Shown: positions 1 through 11,860, counted from the stretch's first letter. The stretch: DNA of 64,000 bases from Linyphia triangularis (GCA_963978545.1 OZ021724.1:28447933-28511932); one strand, 5' to 3'. Numbers and translations: made by a program. Notes: generated by a model not told the origin, from the sequence alone.

Positions 1-2058
1 GTGTGTACTTGTCCAAAGAAGTATTGTAAATATTGACAAAGAGCAAGGGATATTTCATTGATTCAATAAGAAGAGTTCATTAATCATCTCTTTGTTGTCA
101 GTGACTTACACTGGAAGGGCGAAGTCTTTATTGCATTAATCTTGTGTTCCCATGTTGCTTGATTAATAATGGAAAAAGGCATTGGTGGTTTACGCTTTAT
201 GTTAGGCAAGAAGTTGGGGGGGGGGGGGGGGAGAGAAGTTTTACTTTATCTTCACCAATTCCCATAACGCCTCTTATAATTATAGTTTCAATGCTAATAA
301 TACGATCAATTTTTGTTCGAAATGAATAGTTTTTCAATTTGAATAGGAGTGGAGATTAAATGAGTTAGGTTGATTTCGACATTATTTAGTGCATGAACTA
401 CATTCGGACTCTGTTGAGAGAAACATCCTTGAAACATTATCACAGAACATTAGACATTGTTGAATGCCTAACACGAGGTCTTTCAAGGGAAAATACTCTT
501 AATCGACGTCTCGAATGCGGAAAATCTTGGAAAATCCCAACCAAACTGTCCTACAATCGATGTGATACTTTTTTGTACAATCGCCACTGTCTTTACTCAT
601 TTTTAAAGCAGAGCTTGAAGATGAGACGATTCTGATATTAAATTGATTTAAATAATAGATTTTATTTTCAATAAATGCTTTACAATATTAGAATTACATA
701 ATTACTGTCATAAAAAGTATGTCAATGAGAAAATACAATAGAGTTATGTAATAACATATAATAGAACATGTGATAAATGAATGCAGACAATGGGAATCGA
801 TAAAAGTATAAACTTTGATTTTGACTCACCCAAAAGACTTGAGCTAAAAGAGTATTTTTTTATTAGATTTGGATTTAAATACATTTTGAAAGTACACAAA
901 AAAGAGGTTTGGGATAGCAAACACCAAGATGTCTACCAACCGAATTCTAATCATCTACACATACAGTCTTAAAACGTAAATAAAAAAGAACAACTAGCGC
1001 CCTCTTCTGGAGGGTTGAACTCGACAGGTTCCAAATACTGTAAATGCAATAATTAATGCATGGCCTTCTGAAAGCCATTTATTATTTTTCTAAATCTTAA
1101 CATGTAATTCATACAATTAGCATCCAATGCAACGCTTAAAAGTAACATCTAAAGCATATAGCTAACAAATTCATTGGCTATACAATCGGTTTCAGGACTA
1201 TCTGGAGATCTCACTTATAACCTTGCAATGTTTTCTATTCAGTGCATCCTCTCACCTTCAAATCGCGGAGGTCCTTCTCGATAATGTCGAACCATCAAAT
1301 TGAGGTGGTTTTCAACTATTTCAAGAACCCCTAGCTTTTTTTTTTAAATGCCAGAATTTTAACTGGCGATTGATCTTATTGGGCATAATAGGTGTCTCTT
1401 CCATCTTATCCTGCACAGTGAAGGTTCTATCTGCTGGTTATATCTGTTACTCTGTATAGCTTGCATAAATAAAAATCAAAATTTTCCCAGACCACTATTA
1501 CATACTGAACCACATATTTTTATGAAATGTTTTCCTTTTCTGATGCATTTTCTTTCAAAGAAATTCAATTGATTTTCTGAGACTTTATTTGAAGTAGCGA
1601 GTAAAGTTTCGAGACCTTATAGAAAGACATGCCAAATTAGTGACATATATATGCATACAATTAACATCTAATGCAACGAATGCAAGAAACATTTAAAGCA
1701 TTCAACTAAAATAACTTTGGCTCTACTGTCTACTTTCGGGATTTATCTGGACGTCTCGATTATATCCTGCAATATATTTTATCCACTGCAACCTCTTCTC
1801 ATCCTTAAACCTTCAGACCTAAAACGTCTTTCTTATTAACGTCGAACCACCAAGTTGGCTGCTTAGTCTACTTTCGACAACCCTCTTGTGTTTTAAATGC
1901 CACATTTTGACAAATTACTGATCTGATAAGCACCATAGGTATCTCAATCATCTTTTTTTTTTCTGAATAAAATAAATCTAGTAGTGATATTCGGTTATCT
2001 GTATAGCTTATTTTAAATTGAATAATTTTTCTCAAACACTATATTCTCACATATTGAT
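1..2058. other. No supportable gene; AT-rich
   Basis: Contains the G run and scattered poly-T. Two similar blocks lie at about 1090-1480 and 1640-2030. Shared, diverged markers are catacaatta-catctaatgcaacg, cggttt/tttcgggattatctgga, gtcgaaccaccaa and tgttatctgtatagctt. They look like two copies of one unit of about 540 bp, itself of unknown origin. Short open frames at 393-635 and 781-972 have no recognisable content. Confidence 0.5.
216..231 (+). repeat. Poly-G run (16 G)
   Basis: Uninterrupted G tract in AT-rich DNA. Prone to slippage and may form quadruplex-like structures. Confidence 0.95.
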
Positions 2059-2073
2059 CAATATATTTTTATG

Positions 2074-2250
2074 GTTGGTTGTATTCAGATTATCTGGCGC
2101 CGTCAGCAACACGAGGACTATAATGCGCCGAAACATTCGTCATTAGACAAGCCAACATACATTTACAAACACCCATGCCTAATGCGGGACTCGAACCCGC
2201 AACCTCGCGGTCTAGAAGCTAGCACGCTAACCACTATACCGTTTGGTCGG
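2074..2250 (-). repeat. Full-length tRNA-derived SINE, copy 1, with 15-bp TSD
   Basis: Read on the minus strand it starts GCCGACCAAACGG and carries a polymerase III A-box-like segment (ATAGTGGTTAGCG) and a perfect B box (GGTTCGAGTCC) within a tRNA-like head of about 75 nt. A non-tRNA body follows and ends ACAACCAACC without a poly-A tail. The identical 15-base direct repeat caatatatttttatg flanks it at 2059-2073 and 2251-2265, so both ends are exact. It shares its body with copies at 11755-11860 and 63351-63527. It is a retroposon and not a functional tRNA gene: the head has no proper acceptor pairing with a 3' end. Confidence 0.92.
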
Positions 2251-2601
2251 CAATATATTTTTATGAAAAATATGTTTCTGATGAAAGAATTCATCTGATT
2301 TGTTTCCATTTGAACTCTATATTTTGCTACGATAAAGAATAATCAGTATTATATAGACAAATCAGTATTATATAGACAAATCAGTGGCATGTATATTTAA
2401 TTTCGTATTAAGAAAATGTAGTCGTCAGTTAATATTTTTTTTTTTTTTTTTTTTTTAGTCGTGACAGGAATTTAATTCTCATAGACCATCAATGTTTAAC
2501 TTTGTTTGTATAAATATATTTATTTATATGTGATTCTTAATAGTTCTTAAATTCCTCTATCTAATTTGTCAAATGTTTTTCCACTTCCATATAGTGGTTC
2601 G

Positions 2602-2906
2602 TTATTTGTTGTTTTCCATAAATATTATTTTGCTCTCTGTCATCGTCGTTTGTCCGCTATTTCTAGTAGCTTCCTCTAAGCGAATAAAAGCATCTTGAAC
2701 AGTGTTATCGAATATTCCGATGATGTCACTGCCCACTTGTACCTCTCCACTATCTACCAGAACCTCTAATTTTGCCTTTTCTAAAACAATATTCAACAGT
2801 AGACACGCCATGGCATATCCTTGAAGTAGGTCTCTTTAATTTTTTTTTCTTCTAATTGCTTGATATTTAGTTTGGCAAGGTTTGCTAGAATTTCAAATTT
2901 TTCCAT
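2602..2906 (-). pseudogene. Unidentified short coding remnant, about 100 codons in two frames
   Basis: On the minus strand an ATG at 2906 opens a 37-codon frame (MEKFEILANLAKLN...) to a TGA near 2793. A second frame, open from just upstream of its ATG at 2811 to 2602, continues for 69 codons (NIVLEKAKLEVLVDSGEVQV, then DAFIRLEEATRNSGQTTMTE). Composition and charge pattern are protein-like in both, and they join with a shift of two bases around 2815-2825. This suggests one broken reading frame or two exon pieces. Predicted mostly helical. No family recognised. Confidence 0.35.
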
Positions 2907-4652
2907 CACCTCACAGTATACAAATAATATTTACTCCATATAAATAGCTTATATTTCATACAAATATCATCTAATGCATATAAGTAACAAAAAAGGCATG
3001 CAAACACCATCCTAACGTATGCAAGTAACATCTAATGCATACGCATATTTTCTTCCTTTGTCGATAGTTCTTGTATTATATATTAAAGAATAATGTACTG
3101 TATAAAAACTAGAAATCTATTCAACTTAAGTTCTTTAATACATTTCGGTAACTTTGTTTTATAATTATTACCCTCTATTTAGAGTTTGTGGGCGCATTAT
3201 TTCTCTTAGGTTCTGTAAGACCTTCGTAGTTTTCGGACAAAGCGAAGAAAGGCTACTCAATTCAGTAATTAACTAGGAGACCATGTTATAGTTAAACAAT
3301 TCTACCGGCTGCATTAATCCCAGTCAAAGGGTCCATGTTATTTTATGTAGTTTCTCGGAATGTTTCCTATAGTATTGTACAGTTCAGAATCTTCTGAAGT
3401 TTAGCTTCAGCAGTTATAGGCCATTTCTTTAAGCAGTAACTGGCTATTACTTTGATCATTTCGGTCAGTCGAATTCTAACAATTAGTCTACTTTCCAAAT
3501 AGTTTTAATTTATGTGTGGAGTTTTTATAACTGTAGAAAGAGTTTATTCTTAAAAAATGGTTTTAATCAGTAATTAGTTTAGTTTTTTATTTAGAAAATG
3601 TAATGAATTTATTAATTTAAGTTTATTTTTCAATACTTTTAAAAACTTTTTTGAAAACTTGTGAAACTTTATTCGCATGAAGTTTCAATTACATTATAAA
3701 ATTATGATTTTATTAAAATTTCTTGTAAACATATGGACATAATTAAATCCACTTGCATAAAATGTTACAATGTTAATGATGATTCAAAAGCAATGGGACT
3801 TTCGGAAAGTCACGAGCATTTGTCCAGTAAAATTTTTCGCCTTAGAAAAATATCTTGAACATATCAAAAGTCTAGAAAAATCTAAGTGGCGGAAGAACGT
3901 CATATGGCCGCCATCTTGAATTTTTGTAATCAGTAAAATGCCTATAACTATTATTGCTACAAGGTTCCGATTGCCTTCAAATATGTACCAAATGGAACGG
4001 TTTTCAATGCTTAATCTGTCAACTAGAAGCAAATCCTATTTAAATAACTTTTGATAGTAATAGCATTAAAAATACTTTTATTTGCTTGTTTTGATTGTAG
4101 TCCACTCAATTTGGAGCTAAAAACAGCCAAACATCAAATAAATTGCAACAAAAGAATTTTCAGATTCAGAAAAATGTCCTAAACAACATATCAAAAGTCT
4201 AGAAAAATATAAGTAACGGAAGCCCGCCATATTGGCCATTTGCCGCCATCTCGAATTTCTCTCGTAATAGTAAAATGTCTATGACTAATGCTGCAGGGCT
4301 ATGATTTCCTTCAAATATCTACCAAATGAAAGGGGTTTTAATGCTTAACCTTATCAACTAGAAACACATTCTATTTAAATAACTTTTTTATAGTAATTGT
4401 TTTAAAAATACTTTTACTTGCTTGTTTCGATTACTTATTGATTCACAAATATATTACTTTTACAAACAATTTGACTGAAATCCCAAAATTTATTCCATTT
4501 TATAAAATGTTTAGACATGGAAGTCAAAAACTACTCGTACCAACTTTAATATTTAAAAATATAAGTAGTTTGATGTAATGTATACCAAAAAAAGGTAGTG
4601 ATATGACATAAAAGAAAATTAGTTTTCATTTGACTTTTTTACAACTATTTTA

Positions 4653-4927
4653 ATTGAACACCAAGGAAATAGTTTAAATGATTTTGTCCCAATATTTGGT
4701 GATGTACACAATGAGTGGAAAAGTTTGGGATTCATTGGTCATCATATGACACAATTTGGCTCAAAAGGAATTTTTAAACGAAAGTTTTGCAAGCCATACA
4801 GTGGTCTATAAGGCTTAGTAAAATGGCAGTAGCACAAATTAGAAGATTACATATTTTTAGATGTGCTGCCTTGAATACATTAGCAATTATTACAGAGGCT
4901 TTGGAAGTATCACTGCTACTTCAATAG
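4653..4927 (+). other. Possible decayed coding fragments inside the large inverted repeat
   Basis: Two adjacent open segments in different frames: 52 codons at 4653-4811, containing FVPIFGDVHNEWKS, and 34 codons from an ATG at 4823 to the TAG ending at 4927. Amino acid composition looks more protein-like than the AT-rich background, but no family was recognised. They could be remnants of the host element's own protein. Confidence 0.25.
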
Positions 4928-6015
4928 ACAATTTTCAATCATTAAAATCAAGAAGACATGTAATGAATTGCTACCAAATACAACAGAATTCCTTAGATGC
5001 GATTAACCTTATATTTCCTTAGATATGATGGCTGCCAGAGAAAAAATATGCATAAGAAAATATTGTCTTGAATTGGTAAAATGATTTTTGTATTACATAT
5101 TACTTGATGTAAGTAATAAAATTGATTCTTTGTGAACGAGTTGATTAGTTGAACTATTAGAATCTGGATTAAGTGCGTAAAAAATGGTTGACGTTTAAAG
5201 AAGTACTTCCGAGTAGAATGCTCTGGGAAATGGAATCTGCATTTACTAACTCTGAAATATATCTGAATAACTCTGAAATGACTTTGAATAACAACTCAGA
5301 ATAATTATGAAATAATTGTGAAACATGATACAATTCATAAATAAAATCGTATACCCACCTGAAATAGGGCGATAATTCTCACATCCAATCGCGTACAAAT
5401 TCTTTCAAAAATATCTACTTGGTTTTCGTCATAGTCATGAGAATTGAGAAGTTCTTTCCATTGATCTTGTTGAATTGACCGACACTAATGAATTGAATAT
5501 TGGAACGACATTAATAACCATCACATGAACATAACGATTAACTAAAAGAACCGGTATACCAGAAGTACAGTGACGAGTTGGGGTTAAATTTATGATTCCA
5601 TGCACACATGTTAATAATTCCATATATGTATTGACTAGTGTCATGTGTCCCATTCGTACACAAATACTAAGAGGTTTTGTGCACTAGGCAAAAAGAAAAA
5701 AAAAAAAAAAAAAACACCTGAAAAGATGCAAATAAAAGCCTGACTTTTTAAATAAAAAGAAACCCTTCACTCTTGATCTACATTTGTGCAGTTAGACATC
5801 AGTTCTTATATTTATAAAAGGTAAAAATATTTGGTCGCTCTATTCATCGAAAAATCTTTCAGAGGCTATTACAATGGAAAAGAAGAAACGTCTAAACCAG
5901 CGTCAGCCACTACGCGGCCCGCGGGCCAAATCCGGCCCGCGACGCATATTTCTGCGGCCCGCCAACAGAACAGAAGATATATATAAAAAAAAATCAAGTT
6001 TCATTATGTGAACTA

Positions 6016-6639
6016 TCTATATAAATAAAACTGACTTTCTGTCACACGGATTTGGGGACCGTTTCACGTAAAAACTACCTAACGGATTAGGATGAAATTT
6101 GGTATATCGCTTAATTAAACGACCAGGAGTAAAATAGGCGATATATTTTTAATTTTAATTGAGTTTTAAAATTTCCGAAATAATTTTTTTTTGGTGTTTT
6201 TAAGCAGACACAATTTAGTATTTCCTGAATGGCAACTGAATGACAATCTTAGTTTGGTTTGTTTTGAAAATCGCAAATGATATTCTACATTCACAATGCC
6301 TAGAAAAAAAACTCCCATCATTAAGCAAAATCGACAAAAAAGTTTTTCAAAAACGTTTAAAGAGGAACGAATTACAAAATGACAACCAAGAAGCTTCGAC
6401 TTTGCGGCAGCCGGACATTTCCCCAGAGGACAGATTAGCGTCGCAACGGCGACGCCAGGAGTCTTTAAGGAGTAGAGAAACGTCAGAGAGGCGTGCCGTT
6501 CGTTTAGAAGCCGATCGGCTAAGACATGCCGAACTAAACGAACAAAGAATGAATTTACAATGGGGTGATAAACTTTTATATTACTTTTATTTAGTACCAA
6601 AAACTGAGTTTATCCGTCAACGACGGGCCACGCAGCTAG
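6016..6639 (+). mobile_element. Short Helitron (624 bp) nested in the hAT element
   Basis: Starts TCTATATAAATAAAACTG after an A and ends CAGCTAG before a T, the Helitron A/T insertion rule. Just before the 3' end lies the hairpin CCGTC-AAC-GACGG. It carries a coding remnant. It has no TIRs and no TSD, as expected for rolling-circle elements. Confidence 0.82.
6300..6560 (+). pseudogene. Helitron Rep/helicase N-terminal remnant
   Basis: A frame open from 6240 to 6653 contains, at roughly residues 58-105, arginine- and glutamate-rich heptad-like repeats such as RLASQRRRQESLRSRETSER and LEADRLRHAELNEQR. Such repetitive charged segments precede the helicase-like region in arthropod Helitron proteins (Helitron_like_N / PIF1 fusions). 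Another frame offers a short lysine-rich start (MPRKKTP at 6298). No Rep HUH motif or helicase motif is present, so this is an internal-deletion derivative. Confidence 0.45.
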
Positions 6640-6696
6640 TCTTTTTTATATAATTGTAATTTTTCCGAAATATTATAGGATGTGTTAAGAATATCG

Positions 6697-6867
6697 AACA
6701 GAATTCTCCACTACGAGTCCGAAGAAACTCTACATAAACAAACTTTCAGCAAGATGGTTTTCATAAAGAATAAATACAGGAATAATTTAATTGAATCTCA
6801 TTTGGTCAATTTATTAAGATTGGCTGTAAAAAATACTGTGGCAGTCATCGACTCTATCTCAAAATAA
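6697..6867 (+). pseudogene. hAT transposase C-terminal fragment (GTF2IRD2/ZBED-like)
   Basis: The open frame ends at the TAA at 6865-6867. It contains ETLHKQTFSKMVFIKNKYRN and then a hydrophobic LVNLLRLAV segment. This pattern, a first phenylalanine-serine-x-met followed by lys/arg-rich spacing and HLxxLLRLA, is the C-terminal hAT dimerisation end as found in GTF2IRD2-like transposase-derived proteins. Nothing upstream in the element encodes the catalytic core, so it is a non-functional remnant of the 5898-7260 hAT. It lies just after the nested Helitron, which may have interrupted the gene. Confidence 0.6.
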
Positions 6868-8539
6868 ACTGAACGTTTTCGTGCCACTATCGTGTCACAA
6901 TTTATATCGACTAAAACCAACTAAAACAGAGTAATCGGGAAGTACAGTTTAAAAATAGTTTTATTAAAAGTTAGGTCAAGTTCTATTGTCACTTTGGAAG
7001 AAAAGATTCACTTCTTTTTTAGAATTTAATTTACTAATAATGAAAATTGCTATTTTTTAATTATTAAAAAAAGAAAATCACGTATCAATTGTAATTTGAT
7101 TAAGATTAAAAAATATATATATATATTTTTTTTTTCAGTTTTCATAAATGCTATGTATTGTTAAATCGATAATAAAAAAACATATATTGACGTATCCGGC
7201 CCGCGAAAAGCTCCAACATAAATCATATGGCCCGCCTTTAAAAGTTAATGGCGAACGCTTATCTAAACGCAATAAAACTTTATATGCCCTGTATGGTTGA
7301 AAGACAACTACATCATTGGATCACCTACGATACAAACGCTTTAATGAAATGTCGGCTAACAAAAATACAGCTATGTATTTTTAGTGTAACTCAAAAATAG
7401 TCATTTCCTCTTACAGCAGCTACTGTTAGATATCAAAACTTTTTTGATTCGTTTCAAACCTAAAATCCAATCCAACTGATTTAGGCATTACAAAGAGATT
7501 AACTTATACCCATAATGACTGACATCCAATCAGCACCATTCTAGCTCTTGGATGCTCCTAGAAGCAAATACAAGTTAACTGCACTATTTTAAGGTTGAAT
7601 TGAAATAACTGTGGTGAAAAAAATTGTCAATTGAAAGAAATAATTGTAAAAAAAATGTTGAATGAAAATAGATTTTCTTTGTGTTACCATTATATATTTT
7701 GGTTATAAGTTTCAACAAACTACTATTTTTAAATATCAAAGTTGGTGGTATGAGTACTTGTTGACTTTCATGATTAAAATATTTATAAATTGTAATATAT
7801 TTTGTGTTTTTATTCACATTGTTTTTAAAAGAAATTTTATATTTATGATAAATAACAGAAAAAGAAAAATTTAAATTTATGATTTAAAAAGCAATCAAAA
7901 CAAACAAATAAAAATACATTTTAATTCTATTACAGTGAAATAGTTGTTTAAATAGGGAGTATTTCTAGTTGATAAGGTTAAAAATTAAAAAACCTTTTCC
8001 TTTAGTACATATTTGAAGGAAATCGAAGCCCTGTAGCATTAATTATAGACATTTTACTATTAAGAGAGAAATTCAAGACGGCGGCAAAAGGCCAATATGG
8101 CGGGCTTCCGTTGCTTATATTTTTTTAGACTTTCAATATGTTGTTCAGGACACTTTTTTCTGAATATAAAAATTCTTTTGTTGCAATCTATTTAATGTTT
8201 GACTTTTTTTAGCTGTAAAATGATTGGAATACAATCAAAACAAGCAAATAAAAGTATTTTTAATGCTATTATTATCAAAAGTTATTTAACTAGGACGTGT
8301 TTCTAGTTGATAGATTAAGCATTGAAAACCCTTTCATTCGATACATATTTGAAGGAAATCCCTGTAGCATTAATTATTGGCATTTTATTATTACGACATA
8401 AATTCAAGATGGCGGCGTTCCACCACTTAGATTTTCCTAGACTTTTGATATGTTGTTTAGGAAATTTTTCTGAATCGAAAAACACGTTAAAACCTTTTGT
8501 TGCAGTTTGTTTGAGGTTCGGCCATTTTTTACCCTAGTT

Positions 8540-11500
8540 TGACTGGACTATTAAGTGCAATAAAGTGTAGTTATCATAGAAATAAAAAAAATAAAAAAAA
8601 TCATGTTTGTTTGGATTGTTATTGTTATTTTCAATAAAGAAAAAAGTTATTTTCTTTTAAATAAAGAAAAAGTTAGGGTTTTTTTTCTATAAAGAAAAAA
8701 GTTAGTATTTTTCAGCACTATCGGTAGTGTAGGTAGCTGTGAGCCACTACCCGTTGTTATTTAAGTAGATTACGCACAGATAATTGTTAAGATTTTGATG
8801 CAAATTCTCATAGATTAATAACAAAAACGATTTGTTATTTTGAGTACAAAAATCCGATTTTTAAATCCTACTGTAAATTTTACATCCTGTCCCACCAAAA
8901 GGTTCGCGAATTTATGGATCTTTTTTTTTTTTTTATCAAAACTCTTTTGCCTTTGGATCACTTTGCATTAATGAAATTCGTTAATTATATCATATTCAAT
9001 AAAAGATTTTTTTAGTATTAGATATTAGTAATACTGAGCTCAAAAGAAGATATTGCTGAAATAACACGAAAATAACTTCTCGGAGCTAATTTCCTCTTGT
9101 AGGTGAAAATGGAGAATATTCGTTGGTATATACTTAAATCAAATTCCAAGCAACGCATAATTGTAAACTTCATTTATAACTAACTACCTTTTATAATACA
9201 GACAGCACAATGCATAAATTCCTGCACATTACAACACCATCGTATCTGCCTTTGCATTACTCACCTCACATTTAAATAGATGATCTTATATTTACCTGTC
9301 CGGTGTAGGTAACGAGTTAATAATGGTATAATTAACGAGAGAATAGCATATGATCCACCTCCGGGTTTCTGGGGGAACATATTTACTAGATAAGGATATA
9401 GTAGAATGCAAACTATTTGATAAATTCCTTAATGTCTTGAAGAGGCGAAGGTAAATGAAGTAGAATGTAAATTAGCACCGCCATAGCGCAAGTGAAGTAG
9501 AACCTCATTTTGAGTATCGGTCAGTTGCACTGTCGTAAACATTTATGAGAATGCATTTGCTTATTATAAGTGTAAATTAGAGGAAACGAGACAATTGCTT
9601 TATTAAATGGTATGGCATACCATTTAAAGTATAATTCTTCCAAATAACCTTAATACAAGAATAACCAATACTAAACATTTGTCAGTATGAGTTATTGATT
9701 AAGTTTTAAAAGTATTTAATGTCAAAAAAACAAAATTAAAGGCGCATTCATTTCTGAGTTATTCATATACTAGAAAGTTACGTAGCATAGATGTAAGTAA
9801 GTTTTTGACAATTTCTTCTACAAACTTATTGTTGCAAGGTACCGATGTATAATGATCATATTTCTCTTATGTTCTTTAAGAAATGTTTCCTTCGACAGAA
9901 GATTTTACAAAAATTGGCATTCGTTTAATAATAGCCAAATTGGATGCATGAGTTATATTTTGGCATGCGAACTACTTCTGAAAAGCCGAAAATGCGTACA
10001 GAACGCGTGTTACAAAAACTACTAATACCAAGTTATACACAAATTGGAAATTTTTAATTTAGAATTTTACAAGACTTAGCTTATGAATGCGAAACGCTTC
10101 AAGAACGTGGTAAAAACGTCTGAAAAAACGTGTGTTTCAAAACTTGCTATTTCATAAACCAGGAGACATAATGAGTTGAAGTATAGAAATCTTTAGGCTA
10201 AAGGAATGTTACTAGTGTAACTAACTCCTCGCAACTGCATCGGACAAATCAAGATGAGGATAAAGTAGTTTCACCTAAGCACAATTATGATTATTTTACG
10301 CGTGATTGAATTAATCTTCTTAATATAGTAGTTAAGTGAAAACCTATTCAATGTAATCCTAAATTTGCTGGGCATTTGAAAACTACATAACGTCATTTTA
10401 AAATATGATGAGGTTTTCACATAAATACTAAGAAAAATTAACTTTTTTTCCACTCACAAAGTTATAATTCATATTTTTTATCAACAAGTGACACTTTTTA
10501 TTGAAATATTGATAATCAACATCACAGTCGGCAGTGGAAATTAAATAGCTACAGAGACATCGTTTGATAAAAAAATCGAACTACATTTTTCTTTATGAGG
10601 AAAAGTTAATTTTTTTCTCTGAGTATTTTTTGTGAAAACCGCATAATCATATTCTTAAATGTTGGTGAACTATCGATTTTTCAAATATCCCGTTACTTTT
10701 AGATTTCTGTGTATAACTAACACATTGATACAGTTTAAGAAAAATGAACGAACTTAGAAAATGCAGTAAGATATTGATATTCATTTACCTTCCCCCCCAA
10801 AAAAAAAAAATCACTCGAAATAATTTATTTTAATTCAATATTTTCTTTAAAAGAAACGTGCAGAGTTGTTACGATTTTTAAGAGAGTAATTTTATATCTT
10901 AAGTTAAAAATTCTAGCTCGGATGCTTCCTAGTAAACTTAACAACAAATTAAATAACTTCTTCTGGAAAATTCATTCTGAGTTTGAATGGCATAAATATA
11001 ATAAAATATGACAAGGAAATGTGCATATCCTGCTGAGCGTTAATTTATTATGATTTGAATAAGTTCAAGACACTTCTTTTAAGTTAATTAGGAATATCAT
11101 TCATTTTCAAAAAGCAGTGGAATGATCAGATTCATTCAGCACGATATAACATACACTTTCTTTCATACTACTGAATAAAACGTTCACTATAATAAATTGG
11201 AAAACTAGAATTGGGTACTTTAGACTTACTTGAAAGCATCTTCTGGATAATGTTAGAGATAATCAAGTAGCTGCTCATGACATTTTGCCTTAACGAAATT
11301 ATCCAATTAACTCAAGTTTTCCAATCTTAAGGAGTAGTAGATAAACAGAGTTTATGTGACAATAATTCCCTAAAATCAGGGAAGATAATTGTTTAATCAG
11401 AATTGACATATCTGATAAATTACAATTCAATTTAACATTAATTAAATTAAACTGTTTCACAATAATACTAGTTGTCAACATTATTTAATTATTCCCCGAA

Positions 11501-11550
11501 TGGTCTTGAGATTTAAATTAATCAGCTTGAGATTATCAAATAAAATTTTA
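8540..11550. other. No supportable gene
   Basis: AT-rich DNA. Apart from the short tandem repeat at 8625-8715 and homopolymer runs, I see no TIRs, TSDs, coding frames or structured RNA here. Confidence 0.5.
8625..8715 (+). repeat. Short tandem repeat of a taaagaaaaaagttag-like unit
   Basis: Three imperfect copies of (a)taaagaaaaaagtta separated by T-rich spacers. Confidence 0.7.
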
Positions 11551-11560
11551 GCGGTGGAAT

Positions 11561-11610
11561 GGGGTTTGGTTTGGGTTTAGTGACTCAAGGGCAACACTTG
11601 AGGCATAAGA
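11561..11610 (-). repeat. Short SINE-tail-like insertion with 7-bp TSD
   Basis: Flanked by gtggaat at 11554-11560 and 11611-11617. The insert starts ggggtttggtttgggttt and contains agggcaacact, matching in reverse the AACCAAACC terminus and GTGTTG block of the other tails. The TSD is short, so this is less certain than the other copies. Confidence 0.55.
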
Positions 11611-11754
11611 GTGGAATACTGATAGTAGAAAAATGATGTGTATCATTTACTTAAACTCAAAAGTGCAGTGAAACAAATTTAAAAATTATCACACTTTAAG
11701 TTCCCAAGCGGGAAAAGCTTATTACTCATGGCAAAATCTTTCTGAATGAAAAGG

Positions 11755-11860
11755 ATTGGTTGTTTTCAGATTATCTGGCGCCGTCAGCAACACGAGGGCT
11801 ATAATGCGCCGAAACATTCGTCATTATACAAGCCAACATACATTTACAAATATCTATGCC
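11755..11860 (-). repeat. 5'-truncated SINE (same family) with 14-bp TSD
   Basis: The body and tail of the 2074-2250 SINE are present, but the tRNA head is absent. Truncation lies at the head/body junction, at ggcat on the minus strand. It is flanked by a perfect 14-base repeat, tctgaatgaaaagg, at 11741-11754 and 11861-11874. Truncation at the RNA 5' side with an intact TSD is the signature of target-primed reverse transcription by a LINE enzyme. Confidence 0.9.

Larger units (their letters stand above)
5898..7260. mobile_element. hAT-type DNA transposon remnant with 8-bp TSD
   Basis: The left end is cagcgtcagccactacgcgg followed by cggcccgcgggcc-type GC-rich sequence. The right end, read in reverse complement, starts aagcgttcgccattaact, a TIR match with several differences. 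Flanking 8-mers are gtctaaac (5890-5897) and atctaaac (7261-7268), 7 of 8 identical, which fits the hAT TSD length. GC-rich ggcccgc blocks occur at both ends, as in Charlie-like hATs. It retains a transposase C-terminal fragment and has been split by a Helitron (6016-6639). Confidence 0.82.
3850..8500. mobile_element. Large inverted-repeat element (arms of about 600-650 bp) enclosing nested transposons
   Basis: The left arm (about 3850-4445) holds two tandem copies of a unit of about 327 bp. It is marked by aacatatcaaaagtctag, the gccgccatcttgaatt block, the ccttcaaatat block and the tcaactagaa block. The right arm (about 7870-8500) holds the same two units, about 312 bp apart, in the opposite orientation. 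The 3.4 kb spacer contains a hAT element with its own TSD, inserted later. I interpret it as a non-autonomous transposon with long TIRs built of duplicated subunits. The outermost boundaries and TSD were not resolved. Confidence 0.65.

Noticed and set aside
2176..2250. Functional tRNA gene on the minus strand
   Set aside because: A and B boxes are present, but the sequence continues into a SINE body and the whole is bounded by a TSD, so it is a retroposon head.
2602..2811. Resemblance of the minus-strand frame to histone H2B (D-x-G spacing, I-x-x-x-F, TTMTESKI versus STITSREI)
   Set aside because: A gap is needed in the middle, the N-terminal helix is displaced by about ten codons, and the upstream frame does not look like a histone tail. 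Treated as coincidence.
6166..6600. 144-codon minus-strand open frame
   Set aside because: It overlaps the Helitron coding remnant on the plus strand, which has the more meaningful residues; the minus frame is its shadow.
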